Origin: Hyposmocoma kahamanoa
Lineage: Eukaryota; Arthropoda; Insecta; Lepidoptera; Cosmopterigidae
Direction: 5' to 3'
NCBI RefSeq assembly: GCF_003589595.1
Contig: NW_020653993.1
Coordinates: 7,249,622-7,313,621 of the forward strand
Length of the DNA stretch: 64,000 nt
The position numbers and the translations under genes are program-made. The notes under the pieces are model-generated. The model ran no database searches. It had not been told where the DNA came from and saw only the letters and a list, made by a program, of their open reading frames with translations. Below are positions 43,189 through 55,450 of the stretch, one piece after another. Each line of letters begins with the position of its first letter. Position 1 is the first letter of the stretch.

Positions 43189-43436
43189 CATTGACTTACA
43201 AATAAATGGACGACGGGTCTAATACAAAAACCACGAAAAAAATGTCCCAAGTCAACCTATTTAAACGTAGTGACATGTAAAGGAATATGAAAAAGCTAAA
43301 ACGTTGAATTAAAATTGTAATGTCATCGCAGTATCGCGGTGTCAGTCGAACAAATGAAGACTAAAGCGGAGTTTGACTCTCTGTATACGATTTTAACGCC
43401 TTGCGGACCCGACGTCCATATAATTGTAAGTCAATG
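43189..43436. mobile_element. hAT-type MITE, CATTGACTTACAA family, copy 1
   Basis: Inverted ends of 31 bp (28 of 31 pair in the full copies), starting CATTGACTTACAA and ending TTGTAAGTCAATG. The 8-bp target duplication is ATGCATCC/ATGAATCC. About 38 bp shorter than the other two copies. Confidence 0.9.
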
Positions 43437-43462
43437 ATGAATCCGGTTTACTTTTATTAAGG

Positions 43463-43700
43463 GTTTCTGCCGCCAAGCAGTAATGTTAGCATTACTGCGT
43501 TCCGGTTTAGAAGGGTAGGTAAGGGTGTTGGTGAAATTACAGGCACATGCGACTTGTCAATTTATGTCTCAGGGTGACGGGCGCAGTGGCAGTGCCCCAC
43601 AGACCTTTGCGATATAAAGCTCTGTGTGGCACTGCAACTGTTATGGACGGGCGTGTAGCTTACCATCGGGCACACGACTTGTTCGTCCCGTCACTTCAAA
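43463..43700 (+). repeat. Repeat R1 copy, 5' truncated
   Basis: TTTCTGCCGCCAAGCAGTAA, GGTGAAATTACAGGCACATG, GCACACGACTTGTTCGTCCC. Confidence 0.88.
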
Positions 43701-43709
43701 AAAGTTTTG

Positions 43710-44260
43710 AAGACGGTTTTTTTAATAACAAAGTTATAATTACTATTAACAGACGTTTTTCTATCTGTTATATATTTCGTATCAGTGGTATAATAATTTT
43801 ACATATGATCATACGTGATAAGTGCTTGTTTTTCATGACAACCATAAAAATAATATTAACTACATAAAATAAATTATGTATGTTATGTGAAATTTTGCGA
43901 CTAATTTCGTAGCATCTTAAACATCGCTCTTGTAAAATTGTTATTTTGTACATGTGACATTATTACATCGAGGATGCGGACTCCTTCGTACATTTTATAA
44001 TTTTTTTCTGGTTGTCATGGTAATGATGATTTTTTATTACATGTATTGTGTCAAATGAAGAGTCGACTTTTATTTGCGGATTTTTTTTTTTATTTGTGAT
44101 AGCCGAAGCCGGAACAGCATCGTCGGCATCAGAGACAAACTGTTACACAGAAAAAGAATTTCCGAAATCGGTCCACAATTGACGGAGAAATCGGAAAACA
44201 TACATAGAGCCGAACGTATAACCTCCTTTCCACTTTTTTTTGAAGTCGGTTAAAAAGACA
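43710..44260. other. AT-rich DNA with an inverted repeat D end
   Basis: TTTTTTTTGAAGTCGGTTAA at about 44232-44255 is a repeat D terminus. The remainder is unrecognised. Confidence 0.4.
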
Positions 44261-44399
44261 AATTTGTGGTTCCGAGGCTTCGCTATGTAACATGAAACCC
44301 AGCCTGAAGTTCAGACTGAAATGCCAAAGCCTTATACAATAAAGAAACCCAGTCCGTATGGGAGCCACAAAGTCTAACTAGAGTATTTTTAACACGTAC

Positions 44400-44930
44400 C
44401 CAGAATAACTGATCACCATTCGGCATAAGCATTTTACTTCCATGGTAACTTGGAGGCAACTTTAACTGATTCTCTCTATGATAGTCGCATAAAATCTCGT
44501 CTCTTTTATTTGCGTTTAATGTCAGGTTAGGACACTTAAAGGGCGTTTCTGAAATAATATTTCTTTCCAATGAATTAGTTCTTCCAATTTCTTTATCTTC
44601 ATCTTTGTGATGTATGATTCTAGTTGCCCAGTAGGGTTGGTAAGGACAAGGTTTTTCTCGTTTTCCTATATCATTATCTTCGTATTTAAAGTCTGAAACT
44701 TTGACATCTTTAAAATAATCCAATATATTGGATAATATGTTTTCTTTTTGACTTTGATTTTGCTGAACTTCTTTTGCGTGCTTCTTTGTGATTCGTTCTG
44801 ATTTTGGGGAGACAAAAGATACTCTTTTATTCTTCCATTTTTCTGCGGCAGAGACAGCTGCGTGATAATTTTTTAAATATGATCCGATATCTTCTTTTGT
44901 AAACTTCACAAACTCCTCTTTCACTTCCAT
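44400..44930 (-). CDS. Unassigned reading frame, possible exon or nested gene
   Basis: The frame is open from ATG 44930 and continues to TAG near 44283. A consensus donor (TGG/GTACGT) lies at 44400, so it may be an exon of about 177 codons. Upstream the frame is open to an acceptor-like CCTTAG near 44973, so it could also be internal. The predicted protein is hydrophilic and Lys/Glu-rich, includes KREKPCPYQPYWATR and ENQLKLPPSYHGSKML, and resembles nothing I can name. No partner exon was found. It lies upstream of the visible CalpA exons, either within CalpA intron 1 or as a separate gene. The end after 44400 runs into repeat DNA, which supports splicing at 44400. Confidence 0.45.
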
Positions 44931-44974
44931 TGTACAGTAACTGCACTTCACACTGTTGGGTGTCCTCTAAGGAA

Positions 44975-47900
44975 ATGTTTATGGTTTTAAGTCATTGTTC
45001 ACTACAACAATCCAATGCGGGTAAGAGACTTCACATTCGGTTTCGAACTGGAGCATTAATATTGCGTTTTTAGTTTAAATCGTTTTCTTAATTAGTTTTC
45101 CTTCAGATTTTAGTTCAAGGGCGGATTAATGATTTAAAAACACTTTTAAACGCATACGGAATTGTTGACTTCTTTGTTTTAATTTTGTTATAGAGTGCAG
45201 TTTTATTGAACGAACGGACTCATCTAGGTGTGTACAGACTTTCAAAATTCGCTTTACAAATTTTTATTAACAAAATGACGGCTGATACAGAGTAGCAAAA
45301 AATACGATATTGTTTCATTTTTAAACAATATTGCTATAGTTACGAGTGCATGCTATAGTTGATATACACATATTCAGTACGTTACACATGCAATATTGTG
45401 TTTCAAGTAGAACAACAGCACATGCTTTAGCACGCTATTGATATTATGATTAGGGCAATAGTAATTGTCAATCGTAAAAAGGCTCGTGTAGTTTATTGTT
45501 ACTTCTGCATTGGCTCTCTAGAACTCACTCATAATTCACTTATATGTACAAACATTATGTAAACGAGTTAAGGCACAATAAGAATCCAAAATTCCAAAAC
45601 TCACTCATTGATTCAATTAACTTAACACCAGACATATAAAGCGTGAAACACACAGAGAGCGGGTGCGGGTCGGGCGCGTGTCGGGTCTGGAGCGGAATTA
45701 GATCCGCCGCGCTCCCTTTAATGGCTAAGGCGCTTCGCACACGGACCAACTTTATTTGACGCAACTGTCAAGTGCAAAAATAGGTAAGGTGACAATACTC
45801 TTCGAACAAGAAGCTCTACTGTTGCTAAAATATTGCTATTTACTATTATCTGTTTACCAGTCGAAAACGTGGAAACATCTCATAAAAAATAAGCTAGTAA
45901 ATAATTTACCTTTATTATAATAAGGGTCAACTTTCAATGTCAAACATTTGCAACAAGGAATTTTGGTCGTCAGTACAATGTTAGCGTTGGTCCATCGAAC
46001 AATTGCATTGCAAAGAATTTTTAAATGTATTAATTTTCCTTATATCTCATTGTCGTGGAAATCCTATATGTAGGACAAATGTTAGGTATGTTATATTACA
46101 ATTAATAAGACGTAAACTTAGAGATAGCAATATCTTGTAAATATGTTTTATTGACACCAAATACTGTCGTAATTAAGAATCGCAGAAACTAATAAATAAA
46201 AGAATAGAAAATTATTATAAAAAAAAAGAAATGCTACGTAAATCTTATTGAGAATAAAGTGATTATTTGTATTTGTAAATATTTTAGTTACCCATTTATG
46301 AACGAGAATATAAATTTATTGGGTTTTCTCGGTAATTTTTATAACTTTCAAATCGTGTTTTCTCAATTGTACAATTTTGAGTTACGAAAGTTTTTGGTTC
46401 ATGTGCAATATATCATTCAATGTTTTTCCAATTGGTATGTTAGCAACCCTATATCTGCGTCAGTGATGTATTATAATAAGGTATCGGAATAGATAGAGTA
46501 TATTTACCTAAACTTCAAAGAAATAATATAGAGACGATAATACGTCCCTCTGAAATCACAAAATTATTGTTTTGTATTTTGTTCTATATTATTGACGTGT
46601 AATTAGCATTTCCTTTACCACAGTCGTGTATTTAGAGAAAAAGTTTTGTAATTTTTAATCATTCCGGTGTTTCAGAGGGAGGTATTAAGTCACTTTATGT
46701 ATATATTACTTAAAATTTAGGTAAATATCTGCCTAGTCCGATCTTTCAATGTAATATTATAAAGTAATTATGACCTACATGTTTAGGTTTTTATACAAAT
46801 TTTCCTAAATATAAAAAGATTTTTTACACTGTCGTTTAAATTTGAATTTAATATCATAAAGACCTTCTTCTGATCTAATATCATAAAGAACTGTTTTGAG
46901 TTGTTGAGTTCTTAGGTTTTCGCGATTACTACATATTGAAAACAACCAAACAAAAATAAATGTTTTTGCCACATTTCCGTCAAGTACTTAATTTATTTTT
47001 GAAGACTACGTCCAAAACACATGAAAAATTGTGAAAAATTTTGAATTAAAACTATTACCGGCTTTATACTTCTTTTCGACAAAGTAAAAATATTTCTAAA
47101 AAAGTTGTAAAGCTATCGTGAAATCGCATTATAAAAAAAGCTCGATTCAATGATAGCGATTGCTTTGAAGACATTTTCAAGGTCACCATTGTTGTCACCT
47201 GATGATGGGAAGTTGAGTATTGATTTTACAACTAGTTCAAAAATATACTACAATCTACTTCATGTTGCGTTTTATGTACAAACAAAATTTTTAAATTTGA
47301 TTGTTCGGATAACTTTGCGTATTATTTTAATAACGTTTTAATTTTCATCGAGTTGTTCGGTTTTCGCGAAATTGGAAATTAATTAGTTGTTTTTACGATA
47401 ACATCGTGAATGTTTGTTCGTTCAAACAAACTAATTTGAGGGTTGTATGAAAAAACTAATATACGCGATTTAAGATCAGAGGAAAAATAGTTTTAATTTC
47501 TAGTGTTTTAATTTTTAATTAATGTTATAATAAAATGTTCTCCATTCCATTAATGTTGTCAAACCTGATTTTTAAGTAATCAATTAGCACTATAAGATAA
47601 AATAATTTAATTGAATAAACAAGCAAAAGGTAGTCCACTGTGTTCTAAAATTTAATTTTTATTTTGGAATTACAATATTGGGCACAATAACACTGATCAC
47701 CAAATTTTTCAAATACATTTTTTGACAAGCAACGGCACTTGTCCATTCGTCCTTAACCACTGACCACAACTGGCTGAAGAATTGGTGATAACACACCCTT
47801 ATTAAACGTATTTCTCGTACGTACATATTTTACATTAGTGTGCGACAGGAAAGCCATGGGGACATTATAGAATATTGTAGAATTATGTCAGTTTGTACAT

Positions 47901-49430
47901 TTTATTATTCTTACGTTTGATGTTACGAGTGCAAAAATGAAGTTAAAGGGTGTTAAGTTTCTTTGGTTTTTACATGAAGTGGAGCTAATACATACCTTTT
48001 TGGCATCAATGTATGCGACCTCAGAAAACGGAATCAGTTAACATCCCGCACCATGGCGAGAGTTCAAATAGAATCTATTTTGTCTACCTTTGTATACAAA
48101 AATATTCGGCTTACATCTGGTATGAGAACAAGAACAATGAAGAAAGCACTGAGTATGTTAGTATTCTTTAATTAAATTGGAAAAAGAAATCTTGTTGAAA
48201 TAGTATAATTGAAAGTTCTCAAGCCTCGAGAAAATCAAGAAAATATAATAATAGTGTAAACAATAATGGCCATAGAACATGCCTAGTGGGACACTACACT
48301 TTTTCAAAGGCGTGGCTATCCGTGACAACCATTCTTTTATCGGCCAGGCATATCGATGGGGACATAAAACTAATTTCTAATGGCGTACTAGAAAAAAACG
48401 AAGCTTTTAATTTAATACGCTTGTACTAAAGCGATGAACAAACGTGTCAAAGGCTTCCCACAGTGTTTAAAATTTCTTAATTATAATGTTCATTTATGAA
48501 TACTCGTAGTTAATTAGCAACTATTATGTCATCATGTTTTTCCTGCCAGTCCATACTTAAGTGTGGTACATTTCAAATGGTTAAAAGAAGCTGTTGGGCA
48601 CAATATATTTGTAAGTAATTTTATTATTAATATTTCGCTTTAAAGCTTTTCAGATTCTTAACCCGTTAATGGTTAATTTTACTACAAGGATTTAACTAAT
48701 AAATTACACATAATGTATATCAGTATCACTTAATAGTGTTCATCGTTTCGGTGTCATACAATGACTTTATCTCTTCACTCAGAGTAGCATCCGCTGATTT
48801 ACCGTGCAGTGCTACGGTTACCTCAGAACAGTTCGTTTCAGCGTGGAAGCTTAGGTTATTATTTGATTAATAAATTTAGCGCATAAATATAAAATTGCAT
48901 AACAATTTTGTGTGGTAGCATTCATATTCAAATATGTGAGGGAAGGTTTATAAAATGTTTACATTACTAATAATTTCTATCCATATTTTTGAAATACTTA
49001 ATGCTAACGTACACAAATGTTCCTGGAAAGTCGGGGTCACTCACAACCTACCTTTATGTTAAAAATCATTATTTACGTTTAGTTACCTGTTTACATTACC
49101 ATAGCAATGCAATATTGTTACGATAAGATAAACATTTGCAAATAATTCTAGTACGAGCTTATTTGAATTCTGATATAGTAAATAGTATAACGGTATCATG
49201 TTAGATTTTTTTAAATTTATACACAGAAGTCGTACACAAGTTTCTCATTTAAACTCTAAACACGCCAGATCCCATAATACTACCACTGTGTATCGGGCAC
49301 GGGTATCTACCGGCGGAAATGATACGAACCATTGGTATATCTATACTAAAACAATTACTGTCAAATAAGTAATGCTCGACCAAGTCAAAGACAACTTGTC
49401 TTTTCATTTGGTCGAGTATTACTTATTAAC
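44975..49430. other. Long AT-rich stretch without a recognised gene
   Basis: Only small landmarks: a GC-rich patch at 45655-45745 (GGGTGCGGGTCGGGCGCG) and an R1 5'-end fragment on the minus strand at 45783-45830. The missing CalpA 5' exon could lie here or further right, but I cannot point to it. Confidence 0.4.
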
Positions 49431-49431
49431 C

Positions 49432-49895
49432 GAATTCAAAAAAAGGAGGAGGTTCTCAATTCGGAGATCTCAAAGTTCCACATACAGTCGAACTGTATTC
49501 TTTTTTATTTATGTTACGCGATAACTCCGGTATTTGTGAACCGATTTTCATCATCCTTTTTTTGTTGGGTACCTCCATGGTGGTCCCATTTCATTTTGAA
49601 GCAAATCATCCACCTCTAAGGGTGGCTGATCACGCATGAACATTCATTTCTATAAATAGCGCCTAAATTTTACTTAAGGAGTAATTATTTTAATGGTTGG
49701 TTTTGCTATTCTCCAATTCAAGGCGTTTTTCTCTTTCAATATACTTTGAGTACTGAGAACCGATTTTTATTATCTCCCGTGTCAAGTCCTGTATAGTGGC
49801 GAACTAGGGGAACTAATATTTCAATAAAACTTGGCTAATAGATGTAATTCCACGTACATTTGAGGTCGGTTTTTTAAGTACTCTGTACTGAAATT
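49432..49895 (+). repeat. Repeat D, nearly full copy
   Basis: AACCGAATTCAAAAAAAGGAGG at the left, GATAACTCCGGTATTTGTGAACCGATTTTCATCATCC in the body, GAGGTCGGTTTTTTAAGTAC at the right. The ends are inverted relative to each other. Confidence 0.8.
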
Positions 49896-50304
49896 ATTTG
49901 ACAGTATTTCTTTCGGACGCATGTCGGACGGTGAACGGGAGTAGAAACCCCGAACACAGCGCGCTGCCTCTGTGTGCATTGAAGTTATATAACACGGGAT
50001 ACGGACAGTGCTGCATTATATATATTTGTTTTGTTTCGTATATCTATATTTGAGTGTTACGAATTATGATTCATAGCATGTAGTTAGTAATTTTAAATTG
50101 TACAGTTTGCTGTTTATCCACTTTTTGTTTTATTTAAATAATATGTATTTTTTGCTTGTTTTATTGTTTGTCCCACAATAAACTAAAAAATTTAAAAGTT
50201 ACAATTTATTGCCATTTTGAAGAATGGTATATACTTAATAAGCGATGTGCAGCCAGTTTATATCTGAGAAAGCACTAATAACGGTAAATGCTACGTTGGT
50301 TCCA

Positions 50305-50756
50305 CCGCTAACGTATGGGAGTGAGTGTTGGGTATGCCAGAAGAAGAAAGCAATGCAGTAAAAATGAGATTCCTCAGAAATATATGTAAAGTACGGTTAT
50401 GTGGCAGAATTGAGAAAACTGTGATCCGTGAACGATGCGATTTGAAAAAGGACGTAGCGACAAAAATAGAAAAGGGTATGCCGAAGTGGTTTGGGCATAT
50501 GGAGCGGACGAATGATTGTAGATTAACGGAATATATAGAGCTAATATGGAAGGCATTATTGACAGAGGACGGCCACGCAGAACATTCTCAGATCAAATTG
50601 AGAGCTTTCTTAAAAGGCTCTCCAGCCTTTGGGGAATTGGGAAGAATAAGAGGACCTGTATGAAACGATTGATGAATGTAAGTGAGACAAGGGAGGTTTG
50701 TCAGGATCGTGCTAAGGGGCGATTGATAGTCTCTGTCTACCCCAAAGGAAATCTAA
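50305..50756 (+). pseudogene. RTE-type endonuclease-reverse transcriptase C-terminus, frameshifted
   Basis: The first frame reads LTYGSEC, MRFLRNICKVRLCGRIEK and KIEKGMPKWFGHMERTND. After a shift near 50550 a second frame reads DRGRPRRTFSDQIESFLKRL, RTCMKRLMNVSETREVCQDR and ends VSVYPKGN. These are hallmarks of the RTE elements common in moths and butterflies. The 5' part is missing. Confidence 0.9.
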
Positions 50757-50921
50757 GTGTCGTATTCTAGAACTCTACTCAATGCTCAAGTCAGGATTTG
50801 AGTATGGTTTAAAGCACTCGAAATCATACTCAAGTCCCTGCCATTAAGGTCGTATTTCCAGTGCTTGTGTTTCAATTGCAATCTTGACTTGAGCATTGAG
50901 TAGAGTTCTAGAATACGATCC
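50757..50921. mobile_element. Fold-back MITE, GGGTCGTATT family, copy 4
   Basis: Complete; flanked by TAA at 50754-50756 and 50922-50924. It lies immediately after the RTE remnant. Confidence 0.88.
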
Positions 50922-51559
50922 TAAGAGCGTGAGTATACAAAACATATACTAACTTGTACACAGAGGGACAAGTGGAAGAAAAAAACGATCTCAATGGAGG
51001 CAGGGTCTGAACGTCGATTCGTTTGTACGTGATATCAGCGATATCTAATTTTGTTTTAGCATGCAATGACGTAATTGCGACGGCATCATCCTTTTGTCTT
51101 ATATTACCACTAACTATAAATTTGTTATTGCCTCTTTGAGAATATCTTTTACAATAACTATATTATTGCTATGGAAGTGAAACTATTTTGTTTGTGTTTG
51201 AAAACCTTAGAACTCGATATGTATTATTGCACTTAAACTTTTGGTAATTTCGACCATTTTCATTTATTTATAGCATAAACGACAGGGAAAAAATTCAACA
51301 TGTAGATTTAAGCGCAGACTGCTGAAAATACTAAGAACAACAACTCATATATAGGACCAAAACCAGACCCCTCCTGTCTAGACTCCAGCCAGACCAGACA
51401 GCTAACGACCTTAGAGAGGAAATCGATCTGTTCATTATCAGTCGACTTCTTTGTTCTTGGATGTTTTTTGGTTCTTCCAACTGATGTTTCTATTACTGTG
51501 CGAATCTAATCAATCATGCACACGAGTGCTTTTTCGTGACTCCTGTTTTTTAAATAAAA

Positions 51560-51725
51560 ATAAGAACGCATTTGACTTCTATCTTACTTGATGGAAAGTG
51601 ACTATGAAATCGACAATGGAGCATCTATTTCCCCAGACCTTTAAAGGCCCAAGTAATAGCGTACCGGGAATAAGGCTACTGGCAGGGAATTCCACTCCAT
51701 AGCCGTTCGCCATGTTAAATCGCGT
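51560..51725 (+). repeat. Interspersed repeat Q, copy 2
   Basis: GATGGAAAGTGACTATGA, AAAGGCCCAAGTAATA and GAATTCCACTCCATAGCCGT match 17195-17350. Confidence 0.65.
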
Positions 51726-52125
51726 AAAACGCTGTCGCAGAGAACTGGTCCTCAAAATTATAAATGTCAGAGTCGACACGCTAAGAAGAAGCCATGTAAA
51801 AGCGTTACGCTTCGCGTAAATCCTTGGAATATCCACAAGACAAGGGTGGAACCCCAGCCTGTGTCTAGTCCACTGATTGAAACTGAATTCTTTCATAAAT
51901 TTTTTCACAAATATGTAATCAACACGGCCCCGATTAAAATGTAATTACATATATTTTTTGATTTCATTAATTGACGTTCTTAAATTTGTTTTCTACATAA
52001 ATAATGATATTTAGAATATTAAAAAAACGACTTTATTTCATCATATTTATACAGTTTTAGACCATATTTCCACACGAAACTTGCAATAATCCATATTTTC
52101 AATATTACGTGATATTTTATTTAAT

Positions 52126-52265
52126 AAAAAAAATAAAGGTGGGTGCGTGCTTAAAAAAAGTAAAGGTTTTAATACACTGAAAAAAATTAATAATGTAATT
52201 AATTTTTTTCAGTGCATATATAAAATCTTTACTTTTTTAAGCACGCACCCACCTTTATTTTTTTT
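52126..52265. mobile_element. Near-perfect hairpin, about 66-bp arms, 6-base loop
   Basis: AAAGGTGGGTGCGTGCTTAA in the left arm faces TTAAGCACGCACCCACCTTT in the right. CACTGAAAAAAATTAAT faces its complement next to the loop AATGTA. Arms differ by a few bases and one small indel. Confidence 0.92.
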
Positions 52266-52668
52266 ATCTGTACCGAAGATTAGAAGACAACCTAGACGTC
52301 ACCTACTCACTTGCGGACTTGTGCAAATTTAGTTTGCTCCAATCACATCCTGTGACGTCGAAAGGTCATTCAGCCAGTACAAAGCGTTGTTTCGACCAAA
52401 CAGACAGAATTTTAATTTTGAAAATTAAAAAAAAAAACATGTAATTGTGTATAATAACAGTAACGAAAATTAGATTGAGGTGGAATAAAATTTGTTGATT
52501 TTTTAATAATAAAGCGTAGTCTATGTCAAAACATTTGTTTTATGTCTCCATATTTTAAGATTTTTCTGCCAATATTATATGTACAAATTTTGTAGTTTAT
52601 ACTGCATATTTATCCGAAACCTGGTAATCAACAACCTTCCAAGGCCAGTAAGATTTTTTTATGAAACC

Positions 52669-53225
52669 AAGTGACGGGATGAACAAGTTATAAGTGCCTG
52701 ATAGTGGTAAGCAACACGCCTGTCCATAGCAGTTGCAGTGGCCCTCAGTGCCTTTAAACCGCAAAGATCTGACAGGCTCTGTCACTGACAAGTCACATTT
52801 GTCGTAATTTCACCAGCACTCTTACCCATTAAAACAGCTTCGTAGTCATACTCACATTACTGCTTGGCGGAAGAAATAAGATGGCAGCATTGACTTACAA
52901 ATAAATGGACAACGGGTCTAATACACAAACCACGAAAAAAATGTCCCAAGTCAACCTATTTAAACGTAGTGACAAGTAAAGGAATATGAAAAAGCTAAAA
53001 CGTCGAATTTAAATTGTAATGTCATCGCAGTACTGTCCAATTTTGCTTGCTTCGCTGTCAGTCGAACAAACGAAGACTAAAGCGTGAATGACGCTCTGTA
53101 TACGATTTTAACGCCCTATAAGTGCGGGCACTTTTTAGCGCGGACCCGACGTCCATATAATTGTAAGTCAATGGATGGCAGTACTTCTCTGGTCGAAATC
53201 TTTCACAAAGAGCTCTTATGCTACT
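52669..53225 (-). repeat. Repeat R1 copy split by a hAT-type MITE
   Basis: R1 runs from GTGACGGGATGAACAAGTTA (52669) to TTGGCGGAAGAAATAAGATG, then resumes after the MITE at GGCAGTACTTCTCTGG and ends at AGAGCTCTTATGCTACTAA. Confidence 0.88.
52888..53173. mobile_element. hAT-type MITE, CATTGACTTACAA family, copy 2, nested in R1
   Basis: 286 bp with 31-bp inverted ends. A perfect 8-bp duplication GATGGCAG flanks it (52880-52887 and 53174-53181), and one copy of that word belongs to R1. Confidence 0.95.
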
Positions 53226-53639
53226 AAATGTGTCCACCATGGTTGGTACAAAGCGGTGTTTTCATCAAGTTCTTTGTTTAAATATCATCATAAAACCAAA
53301 GTGGAGATGAACCCTATGTTGCCTTGAAAACATCAGTGTTACCGACTGAAATAGATTTGGGACTCACGTCATTTTGTTAATATGTGAATGTCGTTCTGTT
53401 TCTGGAGTTACTATTCAATACTCAAATATTTTATTGTTCTACGTATGGAGTATAGAAGTAACAATCAGTTTAGTAATCGAGAGGTAGTGACTATATCACA
53501 TAATGTGTATTTTGTAATAGTAAATAAAACAGCTTGTAGCTTTCTCAAGTTTCTATATTACCTAGTTATTATAACTACTTGTTATAATAACTAAAGCATA
53601 GAAATCCCTATAGACAAATTTTTTTTGACGTACCTAAGG

Positions 53640-53990
53640 TAGAAAAATATAATCAAAATTGTTTGTGTATGTGTGTCAGAATTTACAATAGATTACCAAA
53701 TGACATTAAACACTTGCCCATTACATTATTTAAGACTAAATTATATGAATTGTTAAAGAATAAAGTACTTATATTACAGTATTAGGGAATTTCTACAATA
53801 ATTTTTATGTAAAATAATTTAAATTAATCATATATAACTTAATGTAAATGTAACCCATGTGACGACCTATTTTTCATTTATTTTGCATGCCTAAATTATC
53901 TTCGGGCGAAACATGCTTGAACTTATATATTACTGTGTTATCATGACCACCATGTTTTATGCAAATAATCGATTTGATTTGATTTGATAT
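53640..53990 (+). pseudogene. Jockey-type retrotransposon 3' end
   Basis: The frame reads CVRIYNRLPNDIKHLPITLF, KTKLYELLKNKVLI and a stop, the C-terminus of Jockey-clade pol proteins. A 3' UTR follows and ends in tandem GATTT at 53972-53989, a typical non-LTR tail. 5' truncated. Confidence 0.85.
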
Positions 53991-54182
53991 AATAACTTGG
54001 TAATATTGACTAATACATTTACGTAGCAACGAAATTTTTAAATAATATTATTCTGTATATTCCGCTCAATTTGATATATTGGTATTTATGGGGCGAATGT
54101 CAGTACCATCCCACTAATAAGTCTTAATCGTAAAAATATACGCATACAATATATAGTTATGTGTAAAATGTCAAGTTCTACC

Positions 54183-54405
54183 AGTTGACGGGACGGACGT
54201 TGCGCCTGGTAATAAACGACACGCCTGTCCATAACAGTTGCAGTCCCACTCGGAGTTTTAAATTTCAAATATCTGATTGCGCCCACTATTCTGAGACAAG
54301 TTATCGAGTGACATATGCCTGTAATTTCACCAGCATCTTTACCCTACAAAACCGGAACGCAGTAATACTCACATTACAGCATGGCGGCTGAAATTCGTAA
54401 GATGC
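54183..54405 (-). repeat. Repeat R1 copy
   Basis: TTGACGGGACGGACGTTGCG, CACGCCTGTCCATAACAGTT, GTAATTTCACCAGCATCTTT, GAACGCAGTAATACTCACAT. Confidence 0.85.
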
Positions 54406-54669
54406 TTTGTTTGGTGTTGTAAAGGATGACATTTATTCATTTATTCAACAAGAAAAAAGTGTAACGTAACGGTATATACCATAGCGTTAAAGCAATTTAG
54501 AATCAATAAAAACCAAATCAACCAGTATTAAAAATGAAAATTTGGATTAGTAACGATATTTTGTAAAACAAAATTTTAATTTTTTGTAAAACAAAACTTA
54601 TCTAAAACTAATCCAAACTTATAGTAGTTTATGTGACTGTTGTGACTGATACATAATGAAAGGCATTAA

Positions 54670-55450
54670 AATACGAGTGTCAGTTTAAAACATCACACGA
54701 GTGTTTTAATACCTAATTATGTACAGTTGCATACGCTGCTTTATCTATACACATATTATAAGTTCTCTCCATTGACTTACAAATAAATGGACGACGGGTC
54801 TAATACAAAAACCACGAAAAAAATGTCATAAGTCAGCCTAATTAAACGTAGTGACATGTAAAGGAATATGAAAAAGCTAAAACGTTGAATTTAAATTGTA
54901 ATGTCATCGCAGTACTGTCTAATTTTGCTTGCTTGGTTGTCAGTCGAACAAACGAAGACTAAAGCGTGAATGACGCTCTGTATACGATTTTAACGCCCTA
55001 TAAGTTCGGACACTTTTTAGCGCGGACCCGACGTCCATATAATTGTAAGTCAATGGCTGTCTCTCTCAATGTGCTCAGGAACCGCGTGTTACGACTGGCG
55101 AAGTGGCGGCAAATAAAAACTTTTCTCACGCATGTCATATAACCATAGTTTTTATTTCATTCATAGACAAACTGCAGTCGGCCCCAACTATCATATCCTT
55201 CGATATCAAGTAACGTATGAAATTTGTCAAAATTGTTTGCTACTCACAATTCATTTCGAATAAAACTTTATCTCGACTGATATTAGAATTGAGGTCGAAT
55301 CAAATTTGTTTTTAGAGATTGCCGAAATTTGAATGTAATAATAAAATCGAATTCGATGTTATTATTATGCACAGATAAGAAATTTGTTCTAACAAAACAG
55401 TTTATCTTTATGCTGGTCGTAATTTCCGGTTTTTGAACACATCATATACG
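54670..55450 (-). repeat. Repeat P copy split by a hAT-type MITE
   Basis: Left part 54670-54769 (CGAGTGTTTTAATACCTAAT) and right part 55064-55450 (ATAGACAAACTGCAGTCGGC, AAACAGTTTATCTTTATGCT) match 34296-34780 inverted. The MITE accounts for the extra length. Confidence 0.85.
54770..55055. mobile_element. hAT-type MITE, CATTGACTTACAA family, copy 3, nested in repeat P
   Basis: 286 bp and nearly identical to 52888-53173. Flanks GTTCTCTC and GCTGTCTC are a 6-of-8 matching target duplication. Confidence 0.92.

Noticed and set aside
45555..45764. Minus-strand frame in a GC-rich patch, considered as the missing CalpA first exon
   Set aside because: It has no similarity to calpain N-termini and no donor that would join 39500 in phase 0.
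51579..51908. 109-codon minus-strand open frame
   Set aside because: Part of it lies in repeat Q, which also occurs in a CalpA intron at 17195. No protein family recognised.
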